DNA from: Mimachlamys varia | Lineage: Eukaryota; Mollusca; Bivalvia; Pectinida; Pectinidae | DNA length: 64,000 nucleotides | Direction: 5' to 3' | Assembly: GCA_947623455.1 (NCBI GenBank) | Contig: OX392536.1 | Coordinates: forward strand, 35,035,465 to 35,099,464 | Part shown: positions 1-12,300 of the stretch, in pieces | Numbering within the stretch: position 1 is the first letter of the stretch | Layout: each line of letters begins with the position of its first letter | Notes under the pieces: generated by a model | What the model saw: the letters and a program-made list of their open reading frames with translations, nothing else | Databases searched by the model: none | What the model was told of the DNA's origin: nothing | Translations under genes and position numbers: made by a program

Positions 1-2123
1 CTTTTACACTCAGAATGGACGATCTTGCTCCGGTTGCACAAAGTCTTTGCAGAAATGAAGAAAGTTCTTCCTCAGATGAAGGGGTAGCAGCTCTTAGCTC
101 TTGCTGTGTCCGTGGAGTTACTGGTGTGCCCGCAAGTTGACGATCAAGAGCTTTCTTTTTAGTCTTGGCAGATGTGAAGTCAATGTCTTTCAGAGCACTG
201 TAATTTACTCCCTTAACGCTTGCTGGAAGCCAGTACGCTTTCTCCTGAGTCACTGTCCTTGAGTTCCGAACTATGACGGTGGCCTCGATGCTATAGAGTA
301 GTGCTGCAACATGAGTACATGACTCTCCTAATCCCGCCATGCAGTTGCAGTGCGCTGCAAGGACTTTTCCATCTTGTTGAATGATGATCCATGGTGTCAG
401 CGGTGTGTCACTTAGCCTTTGAGAATGCATCACCTGCAACAAAACAATAACAGTATTAGTAAAATTATTTTAACTTGAATGGTCCAGTTTATATACAATC
501 TATACATAGAACAGACAATACATAATGGGGAGTCAAAACATTTGCTAGACTTCTACTTTAGTTTTCGTAAACTAATTAATTAACCCCTATAAAAGAGTTT
601 AAATAGTTCATAATAAAATTTCAGCATTTAAAAGTGCATTTCAATTTCAAAATATTCTATTTTTGATACAACAAAATAAAATTAATATCAACAAGATTAA
701 GTACAATGTATTATAAAGAGTTAAATATTATATATACATTATGTATCAATAAAAAGATTAGACACCAAGCTAAATTGCTAATCCTATATGTTATTTGTCA
801 TTCTAACAGTATTTACCAGTATATATATTGTACCAGTATATACATTGTATAACTAAATCTGTAAATGTATATAATTATAAGGCCAAAATAGAAAATAGGT
901 GTGTTTCTGTTTCCACTTATCATAATGCACCCGAAAAAAAATGGGTAGGTACATGTAGGTTGGAATTACTTTTTATTTCATTTTACTTTTGTTGATATCT
1001 TTAAGTAAACACTAGAACTGTAATGTGGACATATTTTCTAAAACAAAAGAAATTCACAAACAAATCTGTAGGGTTAAGTTACCAACAAATACTTAATATA
1101 TATACTGACAATATACAAAATGTATTTATTGGTAATTGTATCATAAGTCTATATATACATGTCACCATGGCCATGGGTCGGATCTGGAAAAATAGATAGA
1201 GTGATCATGTTAGCAGAAAGACACCTATTTTTATTTTAGGCCTCATATATTGTACATGTAGTGAACGGTGATGTACGTATACATCAACCATATTTTAGTC
1301 AAGTTCCGAGTTGGAAAGTAACAACAACACTTCCTTTTTCAGACCATTTTTTATTAATTCCCATAGAATTGTTTAGAACTTTAAAATAAATTGCTCACAT
1401 AATTCATATATGAGCTAGATCTAGTATAATAATACATCAGTTTTATTTTCCATAATTTAAATTCATGGCGTTGTTTAAATTAATTTATTTAATTGAAACA
1501 AAATATATAAGCTTAGGCCTATCATTTTGCTAGTGTTCTAGACTAGGTTCACATTAAACATCAGCAGCGGTTTACAGTTTTGGCCAGTCTCTGAAGGGGT
1601 TTAGGCATTATTCAACAACATCAGGCAGAGTAAAGATTCCGATACTGGAGTTACCTGCTACTGTACCAATTACCATGGGGGTTCTGATCAGGGCGGAATA
1701 CATGTTTACCGACAAGTTTAGATGTTTACATGGTAATCTCGCTATTTTTGGCTATAAGACTAGAATCTATGATTCTTGACACCCGATCGTGATTGGCCTA
1801 CTTACTCGTGCGGTATGCAGGCAAAGGTCGTTGATTTTACATACAGCTACATCTCGTACCCAGCCGCTGATGAACTGATTGTATGCATCCAATCCTTTGT
1901 AGCATTTAAGTTCTTCTACGGTGTAAGCACTAGTGAAATTCACTAAATACATAAAAATGTCAGCGCACGTCACACCCGCCCAACAATTGATGTCTTTGCT
2001 CCATTTCGTCTTATCAAGTAGATATGGGTCTATTTTGTCAATCAGTCCGCATTTTTCGTCGTATCTCCTTCTAGAACCAACATCCAATGACTGTCTGTAG
2101 TCAAGCAAACCTTTGCTAGCCAT
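1..2123 (-). CDS. SWIM zinc-finger protein, 5' part (two exons, runs off the left edge)
   Basis: Exon 1 is complement 1806-2123, starting at an ATG that gives MASKGLLDYRQSLD and ending in phase 0 at a GTAAGT donor. Exon 2 is complement 1-433, starting after a TTGTTGCAG acceptor and open to the window edge. About 250 residues are visible. Residues just after the junction carry a SWIM-type zinc site: a Cys-Asn-Cys, nine residues, then Cys-Thr-His, in AHCNCMAGLGESCTHVAALL. SWIM fingers bind DNA or protein. From knowledge of the family, invertebrate and fish proteins of this layout (short N-terminal region, SWIM, then a YqaJ-type nuclease domain) are common and often multicopy, so a transposon-associated origin is possible; any nuclease domain would lie outside the window. 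The gene is divergent from the CCCH-finger gene at 3357. Identity as a SWIM protein is secure; function is not known. Confidence 0.8.
434..1805 (-). other. Intron 1 of the SWIM gene
   Basis: This 1.4-kb AT-rich stretch is bounded by a GTAAGT donor and a CAG acceptor read on the minus strand. I see no coding exon, RNA gene or recognisable mobile element inside it. Confidence 0.7.
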
Positions 2124-3356
2124 TTCCTATTCACAAAACACCGACGTTTCGAGAAGTTAACAATGCTTTCCAGAGTGTATCCGCTACGAACTTTGACCCA
2201 TCCAATATGGCCGCCGCATTTACCGCAAACCCGGATGAGGTCACGTGATCGAAGCTATGTATTCCCCAACTCTGAACCGGCTATTTTTCAGAATTTTATA
2301 TGTGTCAACATTACCGAATGTGAAAATTAAACCGGCTATTCTTTCAAAGTCAACCAATTATTGCAAAACTTGGTGAGAACACTGTTAACACTATTAAACA
2401 GCATATTTGTACAGGTCTGTCAAATCGGTTATACTTATCATTCTTCAACTGACTGTACATGTCCTTCCTTTCTATTCATTTAAACTTTAATCTGCAACCA
2501 ATTGCGATGAATATATATATGATATCAATTACAATCCACTTAACACTTTGAAATACTGTCAAACTGGATGACACATGTACTTGCGCATTTTTTAAAGGCC
2601 CAATATATGTAACTTTCGGAAAATCAAGCCAAATAACTTATGTTGATAGATTTAGTTAAGATAACTGATATGCACTGTCAGCTTATAATTAACAATAGTA
2701 AAAGGAATGTTGTAAATATTATATATATTAATATAATGAACGAAAAAGTATACTAAATGCATTCTTGAAATGACATTGTTTTTTCACAGAAATTAATTTT
2801 TTGTGTTAAATAAAATAGTTTTGCGAGGTTGATTGCCTCTTCATGCTTACTTTGCAATGATGTATATCAAATTTATGATTAACAGTATAATAAACATTTG
2901 ATGCATTATGATTAAATTTATGCAAAATGTTGATCTAACACAGCAATTAATATGATCCTTTCATCCATGTAACCTTTTTGGATATTACAATAAAGAATTT
3001 ACATTTTGGTAAATTATCTGTTGTAGGCATGGATCTTTCCCTAAACGAACCAAGATGTTCCTTTGCAGTCTTCCATTCATGGACTGTGCTCTGTCTGCAG
3101 GGTACAGTTGAAGAATTGGAATAAGGCAGGACATCTCCATCACGTCAACGGCAGCTACAATCACATTTCACAATGATCCATTTATCATTTCTGGGAGTTG
3201 GCGGTAACTCCAGAAGGCATCAACGATGTCCCAGGCAATTCAGAATTTTCTATGATGGTGGTAGTTCTCTCAAACCAATGGATTCCAGCCTTTGCTTGTA
3301 GACCTACAGGTCAAATATAAACTGAAGGCTAAGAAAAAAAAACTTGCTTTGCTCTC
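2124..3356. other. Divergent intergenic region between the SWIM and CCCH genes
   Basis: About 1.2 kb separates two divergent start codons. A GC-richer patch at about 2195-2260 lies just upstream of the SWIM gene and contains a CACGTG E-box (in GGTCACGTGATC), so it may hold that promoter. A truncated TTAA-type MITE lies at 2596-2690. The stretch 3025-3356 is less AT-rich and probably includes 5' untranslated sequence of the plus-strand gene; it is interrupted by stops in every frame, including a TAA eight codons before the chosen ATG. Confidence 0.45.
2596..2690 (+). mobile_element. Truncated copy of a TTAA-type MITE
   Basis: After a TTAA at 2592-2595 the sequence AGGCCCAATATATGTAACTT matches the terminus of the elements at 16682, 41537 and 54639. 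About 95 bases align (including the AATCAAGCC and ATAGATTTAGTTAAGAT stretches) before similarity ends, so only the left end survives. Confidence 0.7.
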
Positions 3357-6300
3357 ATGAGGTACCTGGAGAAGCAGGTACACATGGAGACCTTGCATCT
3401 GCCATCGGTCCAGATATGGTTGGGGAATGAGCTAGAGAGTAGGGGTATTGACTCTATGATCTACTCGCGCCACATAATCCAATTGCTTCAGCAAGATGAT
3501 GACGAAGAGATTGACTGTCCTGATTACTTTGATTTCAACAAATATAAACCCAAATTTAACAAGAAAGGCAAAGTCAAGAAGCCAGATAAAGTGAACCAAG
3601 CAAATTTGGAAAAAACGGAAGACAGAAAAAAGAATGCAGCCATTGAATGTCTTCAGGCAGCTGTGTCAGAAGAGGTGAGAACTTTAGTCAAGTCGAATGT
3701 ATTTAATAATTAACCTGTATATATGATATTATTATATTGGAGTTTTAGGAGTGATAATTGATTAAAATTTATAGAAACTAAGCTAGGAAAAGATGCATCA
3801 TTTTTTGATCAATCTAAATTGCTAGAGTAGATGGTGTCAATGAAACAAACAAACTAAATCAATTTTGGGAGTCCTTTGACAATTTTAGGAGTCAAAATGC
3901 AGTTTTTTGCGCGTCAGGGAAACCCCTGCTTTAGTAGAATAGCTCCTATCTATCTGAAAGGGATAATGGCAAATTCCAAGAAAAGATGATCTCTAAACAT
4001 AGTTGTAGTATACCCAGTAATCATTCTACAGTTATTTTTCATGTGTCCTTTTCATTTGTATTGCCAAAGCAATGGGTCCCACAAGGTTAAATTTAACTAT
4101 TTTTGGAAATTCAGTTATTCCTATCAAAATTCTATGTGTACAGGATTCGGAATGCACATATAGATTTACCACTGTATTCTAGCTTGCTTCAGTCACTTAT
4201 TGGTTTGAAGAGTTTGCGTATGAATGTTTGTTCAATAATTTTGTGCTATTTTTCCAGGACACTGGTATTGAAGTTTTGGTTGAAGAGTTGTGTTCAAAAC
4301 TGAAAGAAGTTTGTAAACCAGCAAGTAAGTACCATTGCATTTATATTCTCTCTGTACAGGCATGAAAGTCTAAATTTTAATCCTTGCGAAATTTCTGACC
4401 GGCAGCCATCTTTGATTTTAACTACAAGTTTTGTCTTGCATTTGACAATACTGGTAGTCAAGGAAAATGAGACTATGGTGTAGCGGTGGCAGCTGTGTCA
4501 ACATTTGCATTGAACTCAACTTTTCACATTGTTAGCTGGCCTCTGTTTCATCAACATTCCTTAACTTAAGGAAATTCCTTTTTTCCATAGGAAAGCATTA
4601 CAGAATTTAAGGAGAAAATCTTAAGTTCAGGAGCTTAGTTAAGGAGCTTTCCTTAAATTCTGTAATGCTTTCCTATGGAGAATTTTAAGTCAGGGAATTT
4701 CCTTAAGTTCAGGAACGTAAGTGCAACTGGGGCCTGATTGAATTGAAGCTTGGTAATATTACTCTGACTATTTCATACTGAAAACCTGAACTCAATTTAA
4801 AGGAAATTAGTTTCATTACAGGTTCTGGTATTTTGGAGTAAAGACATTAAAGTCTACTTTTTGCAGTATTGTTGATATCCATTTGAACTGAAACTTTGTC
4901 AGGTTACTACATGTTATACTATCATTTGGATGGAATTTATGCACAGGTCCTGCTATTTTGGGGTATAAGCTCTGATTTTTGGTGGAATTTGAAAATTTAT
5001 GTTATAGTTAAACTTTCACAGTGTAATTGATATCCAATAGAATTGAAACTTGGTCAACTTACTGATATTACCACATATTTACCGCAGTTGTCCAAATTTT
5101 TGCAATGGTTCTGTAATTTTGGGCGAAAACTTTTAAGTTTGATAGATTGTGAAACAATTATCAACTGCAATGCTCTACCTTGAGTATCCTATAGGGATTT
5201 GCATTACGCATACTATCATACTGAAAACTTCATATCAATGTTCAGAAATTGTTTACAGCTTTGGGTATTTTGAGGCAAAAAAAAATCAGAATTTTTGGAA
5301 GTTTACATCAAATCTGATTGACTTTGGCCAGGTTACTGATACCTTTATACTGTGTGTATTCTGTTGTACTTTTATATTCTACAAAGAACTTTGATGTCAT
5401 TGACAAAGCCAGAAAGGGGAGGCATATCATTAAGTTCAATTTTTGTTTTTATTACAATTTCTTAAGAAATACAAAATTTATGTATAGGTTCATCTCAGTC
5501 CTCAGTTGCACTGTTTTGGCTTTTAGGACTGATCATAAAAACAAATATGTTAATAGGAGACCATTGATTTAACAGTTGAAGACTATTTCTTCAGAGGAAT
5601 TTATAATTTTCATATTTATCAAGATTAAATACAGTAAAACCTCACTTACTCAAACCTGGTTAAATCTAGTACCCCTCATTCATCAAACAGTTCTTTAGCT
5701 CCCGACTGAGTTCCAACATATTTAACCAACCTCAGATTAATATTCAAAGACCATATCTTTTTTGAACTATTGATCAGGTCCTCATGAGTTCGAGTAAGTG
5801 GGGTTTTACTGTACATTAAAGAGGAAAGGGAAAGAAATTGAAGAGTAAAGAAGGGAAAAGATCCAACTTTTTAAGTACAAACGAAGATTATCAATGGTGG
5901 GATCTCTTGTTATATTATAGGGTTTTCCTGGCACCCTTGAATTTGACAATTTTAGGAGACAAAATGCAGGTTTTTGTGTGTCGGAGGGAAAACCCTGTTA
6001 TAATTAACATATACTGGTTCATATCCATGCACATGTATACATACATTGCATGGTTATCTTTTAACTTCACTTTGTCTATGTTTTCAGACTCGGAAGATTC
6101 TGAAGTTTTGCAGCTTTCTGATAGTTCCACCAGTACTGATGAAACTGACACATCCAATAGCAGCCCAGAATTATCAGGAGATCCAGCTGAAAGGTGCTTA
6201 AATAATATATGCATTCTGTCTCGTGATTTTCATAGCTAAATCACATAGAACACTTCACCATTTTGAGTTAGACATAAACAGATATTTATTAAAAATGGAG

Positions 6301-9300
6301 GGGGAAAAGCATATCTTTTAAAAAAAGGTTTTAATTATATCTGAAAGTTTGTAATTATCTGACCAACAACATTTTGTGAAAAAGATTTCTAAAATGAAAT
6401 AATTTGTTTGTACAATGTATCTAAAGCTTTGTTGTTAGTTCAAAATGTCATTATAATACAATGACAGTGTATAGCAATGGTGAGTTATTAATAAACATTA
6501 TCAGGGATAATTTTGACTCTCAAAAACATGGGAAAATTTGAGTGATTTTATGGGATCAGCAAAATATCTAAAAGATTTTTCTATGTAAAGTAACACAGTT
6601 TTGAATTTTTAATGAGATTTTCAGGAAAAAAAAGGGTAAAAATCCCCAAATCTCGCTCCAAAGTGATCCCTGATTATTAAGTAGGAATAAATAAGCATAT
6701 GAAATTGTGCACTATATTTCTGTCTGTTGAAAAATGGGTGTACTACTGAATACTGTGGTAATTATGGAAATACTGAAGCCCTGTGTGAAGTATTTCGTAT
6801 TTCATTCCCAGGTATTATGCAGCTTTCCCGGCATTACATGGACAGGAAAAATCAGAATGCAGTGACTTTTCCTCAACCTACAATAAAGATAGTGTTGATG
6901 TATGGAGGAAAAATCCCATCACAAAGTCCACTGGTGAAGGCTTCAATGTTAATTTTGACTCCGGCAATGAATCAGAAAAAGAAATTAAACTAAAAGCTCG
7001 TAGAGACAAAGGAACCAAAACAAGAAATGAAACTAGACCATTCAAAAGCAGTAGGAAAAGGAAATCGGCTCGTAATCAAGGGAAAACTGGTGGTAAAAAT
7101 AAAGACAACATTGGCAAGTTCTGTCGTTTTGCAAGTTGGCCTCAAGATTGGAACTATGCTTCAGATTCGGCCATCGACTATCATCAAGAATTAACAATTG
7201 ACAAAGAAAGAGAGCTATGCAGCCAAGTTGAAAACCTTCTGAAAGAAATACTTCTTCCAGGCTGTAAACATAGTGATCTGCTAGGGAAAATTGGAAGACC
7301 TTATTATAAAACAGCACCAGCCTCCCTATCAGAGGAGCGATTCAGTCCAGAACTTCAGGAGAAAGATTTCTGGTACACCCAGCCATTCGATGAGTTGTTT
7401 GAGGAGGAGGAATCTGCTCCGTTTCATCAAAGATTGTACAAACGACACAGCTATCCATCATTTGAAGTCTTCAATCAGACCAATGACCAAGTCATTCTGA
7501 GCACTACGTCCAGTCCATCTAAGAAATGTGAGGGGGATATTTGCACAGACGCTGAACAACAATTAGATAGTGGAAAAGAAAGCAGGAAAGCAATGGAAGA
7601 GACAGCTGATTTAGAAACGCTGGGTAGGAAAGACAGCGATGAAAGTCCAGAAAACCTTGACCCACAGTTACTTAGCCAAGAAGATATTGATAACAGGAAA
7701 TTCATATTCAAAGACAGTGATGTGTTTGGCCTGCAGGAATTGAGTCTGGATGAGAAAGGGAGACACCAAAATACAAGCTTTGACAATGATGACAGTTTTG
7801 GTCTGCAATCTCTGATGGTGGAGCAAGAAAGTTTTGAAAATCTGTTGGAAGAAGAAAATCCACCTGAAAAGGATACTTTTGTTATGTCTGGAGGGGGACT
7901 TGTTCCAGATGCCCTCACCCACCAAAACCATTCATCATATTTCTTGTCATCATCCCCTTGGACAGCTACTGAAAATGATTTCAGAGAAGTTGTCATGCCT
8001 CATAAAGATGGAACAGAGAAGAAACTAGAAAATGAGTCTAATTATGCATCACCTCTTCCAAGCAGTCATGCATGTTACCAGGCCACAAGAAACCAAGGGT
8101 CTGGCTTTATGGTCCCAGAAAAATTTGAAAATGACAAGTCGATGCCAAATTGTGACCATTACCAGGAAGACAATCTGCCTTCCATGGGTCCCTCATCCTC
8201 TCTGTTTGATTCTGTGTGTAAGTCCAACAAAGATTCCTCTACCTCATCCAACTCGTCAGCTTCAGCGACTACCACAATAGAGCACGGACCCAACATTGAC
8301 TGGATGTCGCTCCACTCGGACGAGAACACTGCAGTCCCAGACTATGATTCATTCACCCATCCATTTTCATCACTATGTACTTCCTTTCATGCCACAGACT
8401 TTCTGTCTCCAGCATCCAATGTAGTTGATCACGAGATCTCCATACCTATCAGCAGCAACGAACCAACTAAGATGAGTGACTGGCCCAACCAATTTCTCTT
8501 TGGCAGAGATACTGATGTGGATGATAGTTCTAGATCTGCTCTAGGTTGGGATACAAATAGCAGTCCACAACTTTCTTTTGGTGGAAAAGCATCACAACTC
8601 TGGGATGTCAACTGCCAAGGGAAGAAAATGCTTGGATTTGCATATCCATGGAATCCATTTCAGCACCTCGATAATGTACAGGAGACTTCCACTGAATCAA
8701 CTATTATGCAAAGTGTAAACTTCATGGGAAACAACCAATCAGATGATGATACATCTCTTAACACCCTTATCCCACAAATAACCTTTTCCTTAATTTCTGA
8801 AGAAGAAGAAAGTGCTTTCATGAATGATGATATTGATGAAGAAAATGTAAACCAACAGTTGTTTTCCCATGACTGCAGAAAGGATTTTGACCGAAGTTTT
8901 TCATTGAATGATTTTTCGTCACTGAGGTCAAAAGCAGAATCTGTGACTTTCAAGTCTCAGCTTTCGAAAAGTTTTGAACTTGTACCATCTGAACATTCAG
9001 CTTTTCAGGATGTTGTACCAAAGAGAATACAGCATGCTGTAAGTGAACCAAACCTTCAGCAATACCATTTTGACAGCAATCGTAATGAACCAAGGTTTTT
9101 TGATGAATGCTTGCCTCGTACGCCAGAAAAGAAAACAGGATCCAGCAGTCCAAAAGAACATTTGTTTTTCTCCCCAAAGACTCATTTTCAGCCAATCCAG
9201 ACACCAGTGGATAAGAATGGTGATGCAGCCTCAGATGCTTCCTCTACAGACTTCCATTTGCGAGATCTGTTTGGAGGCTGCCCTAAAACATCAAAAACAC

Positions 9301-12300
9301 CCTATCAAAAGTTTCAAGATGCTGGATCGGACTCCAGTGAAGAAAGTTTCATACCTATGTTTAAACTGAGAAAAGAGCATGACAAATACATTCAAACCAA
9401 TACCTCAGTTACAAATCAAACAGCAGAATCAAACTGTGATGGCGAAGAATATGGGAATATATGTAACAAATGTGGAAATTTCGTTCAGAGGAGAAACTGG
9501 GAACAGGGTGAGGTTCAAGAATGTATTTGTACGGAGTTCTACCAGAATACACTTGAAGACTTCGACATCTATGGTTATGTTGACAGTCTAACAGTCTCGG
9601 AACAAAACACACCACAGAATGTACCAAAGGATGTGAAAAATGCTTGCACTGATTCTGGCTATGAAGATTTTGATACTGGTGATACAGGATTTGAAGGTTC
9701 AAGAAATGTTAGGTATGCATTTCCTGAAAGATGTGTGCCTCCTGCTGCAAGTATCCCTGCAGAGAATGTCTTTGAATGTGTAACAGTGGAGAAGTCGTCT
9801 GGAGAGAAACAGGTGCTCAGCAGGGAGGATGGCTGGGTAATGTACAAGGTTGAAGGAGGTTTAGGACTACAGTGCTTAAACGAGGCTCATATTCGCAAAA
9901 ACTTGAAATATGCAAAAGGTGGGAAGGAGGAGGAGAATGTTGAGGAGGATGAGGTAGAAGATGGAGAGGAATTTCTAATGCATCAGGTAGAGGAAGAATG
10001 GCTCCTAAATGGGTATTACTGTGAAGGAGAACTGGTTGATGACATGAGCTGCTTTCACTATCCAGTCTCGCAGAGTGTGTGGAGTACTGGGCAGGACTAC
10101 AAGACGAGGGAAGAACAAATTATTATAGATCAACAATATTCCGAGAGAGAATCGTCAGTTGACTCTTACGTGAGAGATATCTCACAGTGCAGCTATTCTG
10201 TGAATCCTTTCGCCTCCGATAACAGCATTCTTGCGAGACAGTTTGTCAAAGAGGATCTGCAACCAAGTGATAGGGAATTCATTCAGAATGATTCGAGTAA
10301 CATTTGTGAAAGCATGGGAAGTGTGTCCAACTTTATGTGTTCCGATAGGCATCACTCCAATGACACTGACTTGACTTATGGAGTAGCCATTGAGGAAACA
10401 CAAGATGCTCCCAAACCCGAACCACTCCAGCAAGATGAAGATGTCATAAAGGTTAAACTTGTTTTTCACCAGAAAAAGAATGCACATGCAGACTTGGGCA
10501 ACACAAATATGCAGGTATAGAAATTAAATGTTTTTAAAAAGTCTGAAATCTTCATGCTTTTTCATATGGAGTTAAATGTTGTGTGAAAATGTTATTTAAA
10601 AGTAAAAAATACATTGAAATACTACTATTTTCATTTAAATCAAATTATTCAAATTTTAAAAATCATTTGTACCTCAAAATAGAATACTGTACAAGTATTT
10701 ACAATATTTTGAACAACAATCATTGCATGTACATGTAGTGCTATTGCATGCCAGCTGAGTATTGTTGACTCGCTGATGTTATTTAAAAGTAAAAACTATT
10801 GTGAAATACAATTATTTTTTCATTTAACTCAGACTGTTAAAATCTTTTAACTACTTGTTCCTGAAATTTCCAACTACTTGTTCCTCAAAATAAAATACTG
10901 TACCGTTAATATTTACATGTAACAGTTATATACATGTAGTGCATTTGCATATCACTGAGTCTATATAATGTTACATACTATAGAAAAATTTTATTCAAAC
11001 TAATAAACATTGCTGAGCATTGCATATAATATTACACTTATTTTATTTTAGGAAACAATTGATCCACAGTGTTTTATGCCAATGCCAAGTCAAGCGGTCT
11101 TTTCCACCGATTTGGAAGAGGAATGGCTGAAAGTAAAACATGATGACAACGATCTGAACTTGCAACCTCCAGGAAAGGGATCAGGTAAATTGTTATTTAT
11201 AAATGTTTAAACTTGTAATAAACCAGATACCAAAATTTTTGATGATATTGAATTATATCGTTTAGTTTAGAAAAATTCTGTCACGGTATGTTATCAGTTT
11301 TTTGCCATCTCAAAGTCCAAGTGGCAGATTGCAATGGAAAATAGAAATTGTTCCAAAACATTATTTGCCCTTGATTATTTCAAACCATTTCTCCTCCTTA
11401 TTTAAGATTTTATTGGTATGTTTGACTTGAAAAATTATTCAAAACAAATACTAAATAAATTTTGTTGGTTGCTGCTTCAAAATTGCCCTAATTTACCATT
11501 CATGTCAAAACCCGGAAACAAAATCTAGAACAAAAAAATATGAAGTATAATTGTAGATGTTAAAACAAGGCAGCTATTCTTGATCAGGATCTCAATTTTA
11601 ATTAAAGAGTGAATTTTAATAAACCATTAAATGCATGATCTACATGTAGAAAAACAACATCAGAGTGAAAATTTGTTTCACCTTTTTATCTATCAAACAT
11701 GTTTTAGCTTAAAATCAGGCTGGTAAAATGGAAACAATGTTTTCAATACTGGCCTTTATTATAAATTATGTCTGTGTTACATGAATTTTCCCATCACTGC
11801 AACCAACCTAATTGTATCATGTTGTATATATATTTTCAACTTATTGTTTTGTGTGTCTATCATGTGAAGGTGGGAAAAAGAAACCCTGTAGCTTCTTCAT
11901 GGAGGGAGTCTGTCGACGCATGGATTGTAAATTTGCCCACGATGTCTCAAACATCACCTGCAGGTTCTGGGCTGAAGGAGATTGCTTCAAAGCTGAAATG
12001 TGTCCATTCCTGCATGGATATTATCCAAAGTCAGTAAACACAATTATTATAAATGCTTCATTTATGAATGTACATATGTATTAATGTTGAAATACTTTTT
12101 TATTAATAATCAAATCTGATGGCAGTATTCGTCTTCTTTGTGCAAATTTCTCCCTTGCTTCATGCTTCAAAAAGATGGACATTAAATACAGTAGAACCTC
12201 GTTATCTCAAACTCTATAACTCCACCCTTTTTAATTCGAAATATTTTGTCGGTCCCACCCAAGCTTTACACTAGCATTCAATCTCACTGAACTCCAGTAC

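Noticed and set aside
5838..6239. Plus-strand frame of 133 residues starting at 5838
   Set aside because: Only 6088-6193 within it is a real exon, in phase with its neighbours; the rest is intron read-through.
7475..7996. Minus-strand 173-residue frame opposite the large CCCH-gene exon
   Set aside because: It is a shadow of a low-complexity Ser/Asp-rich coding strand; no motif or splice support.
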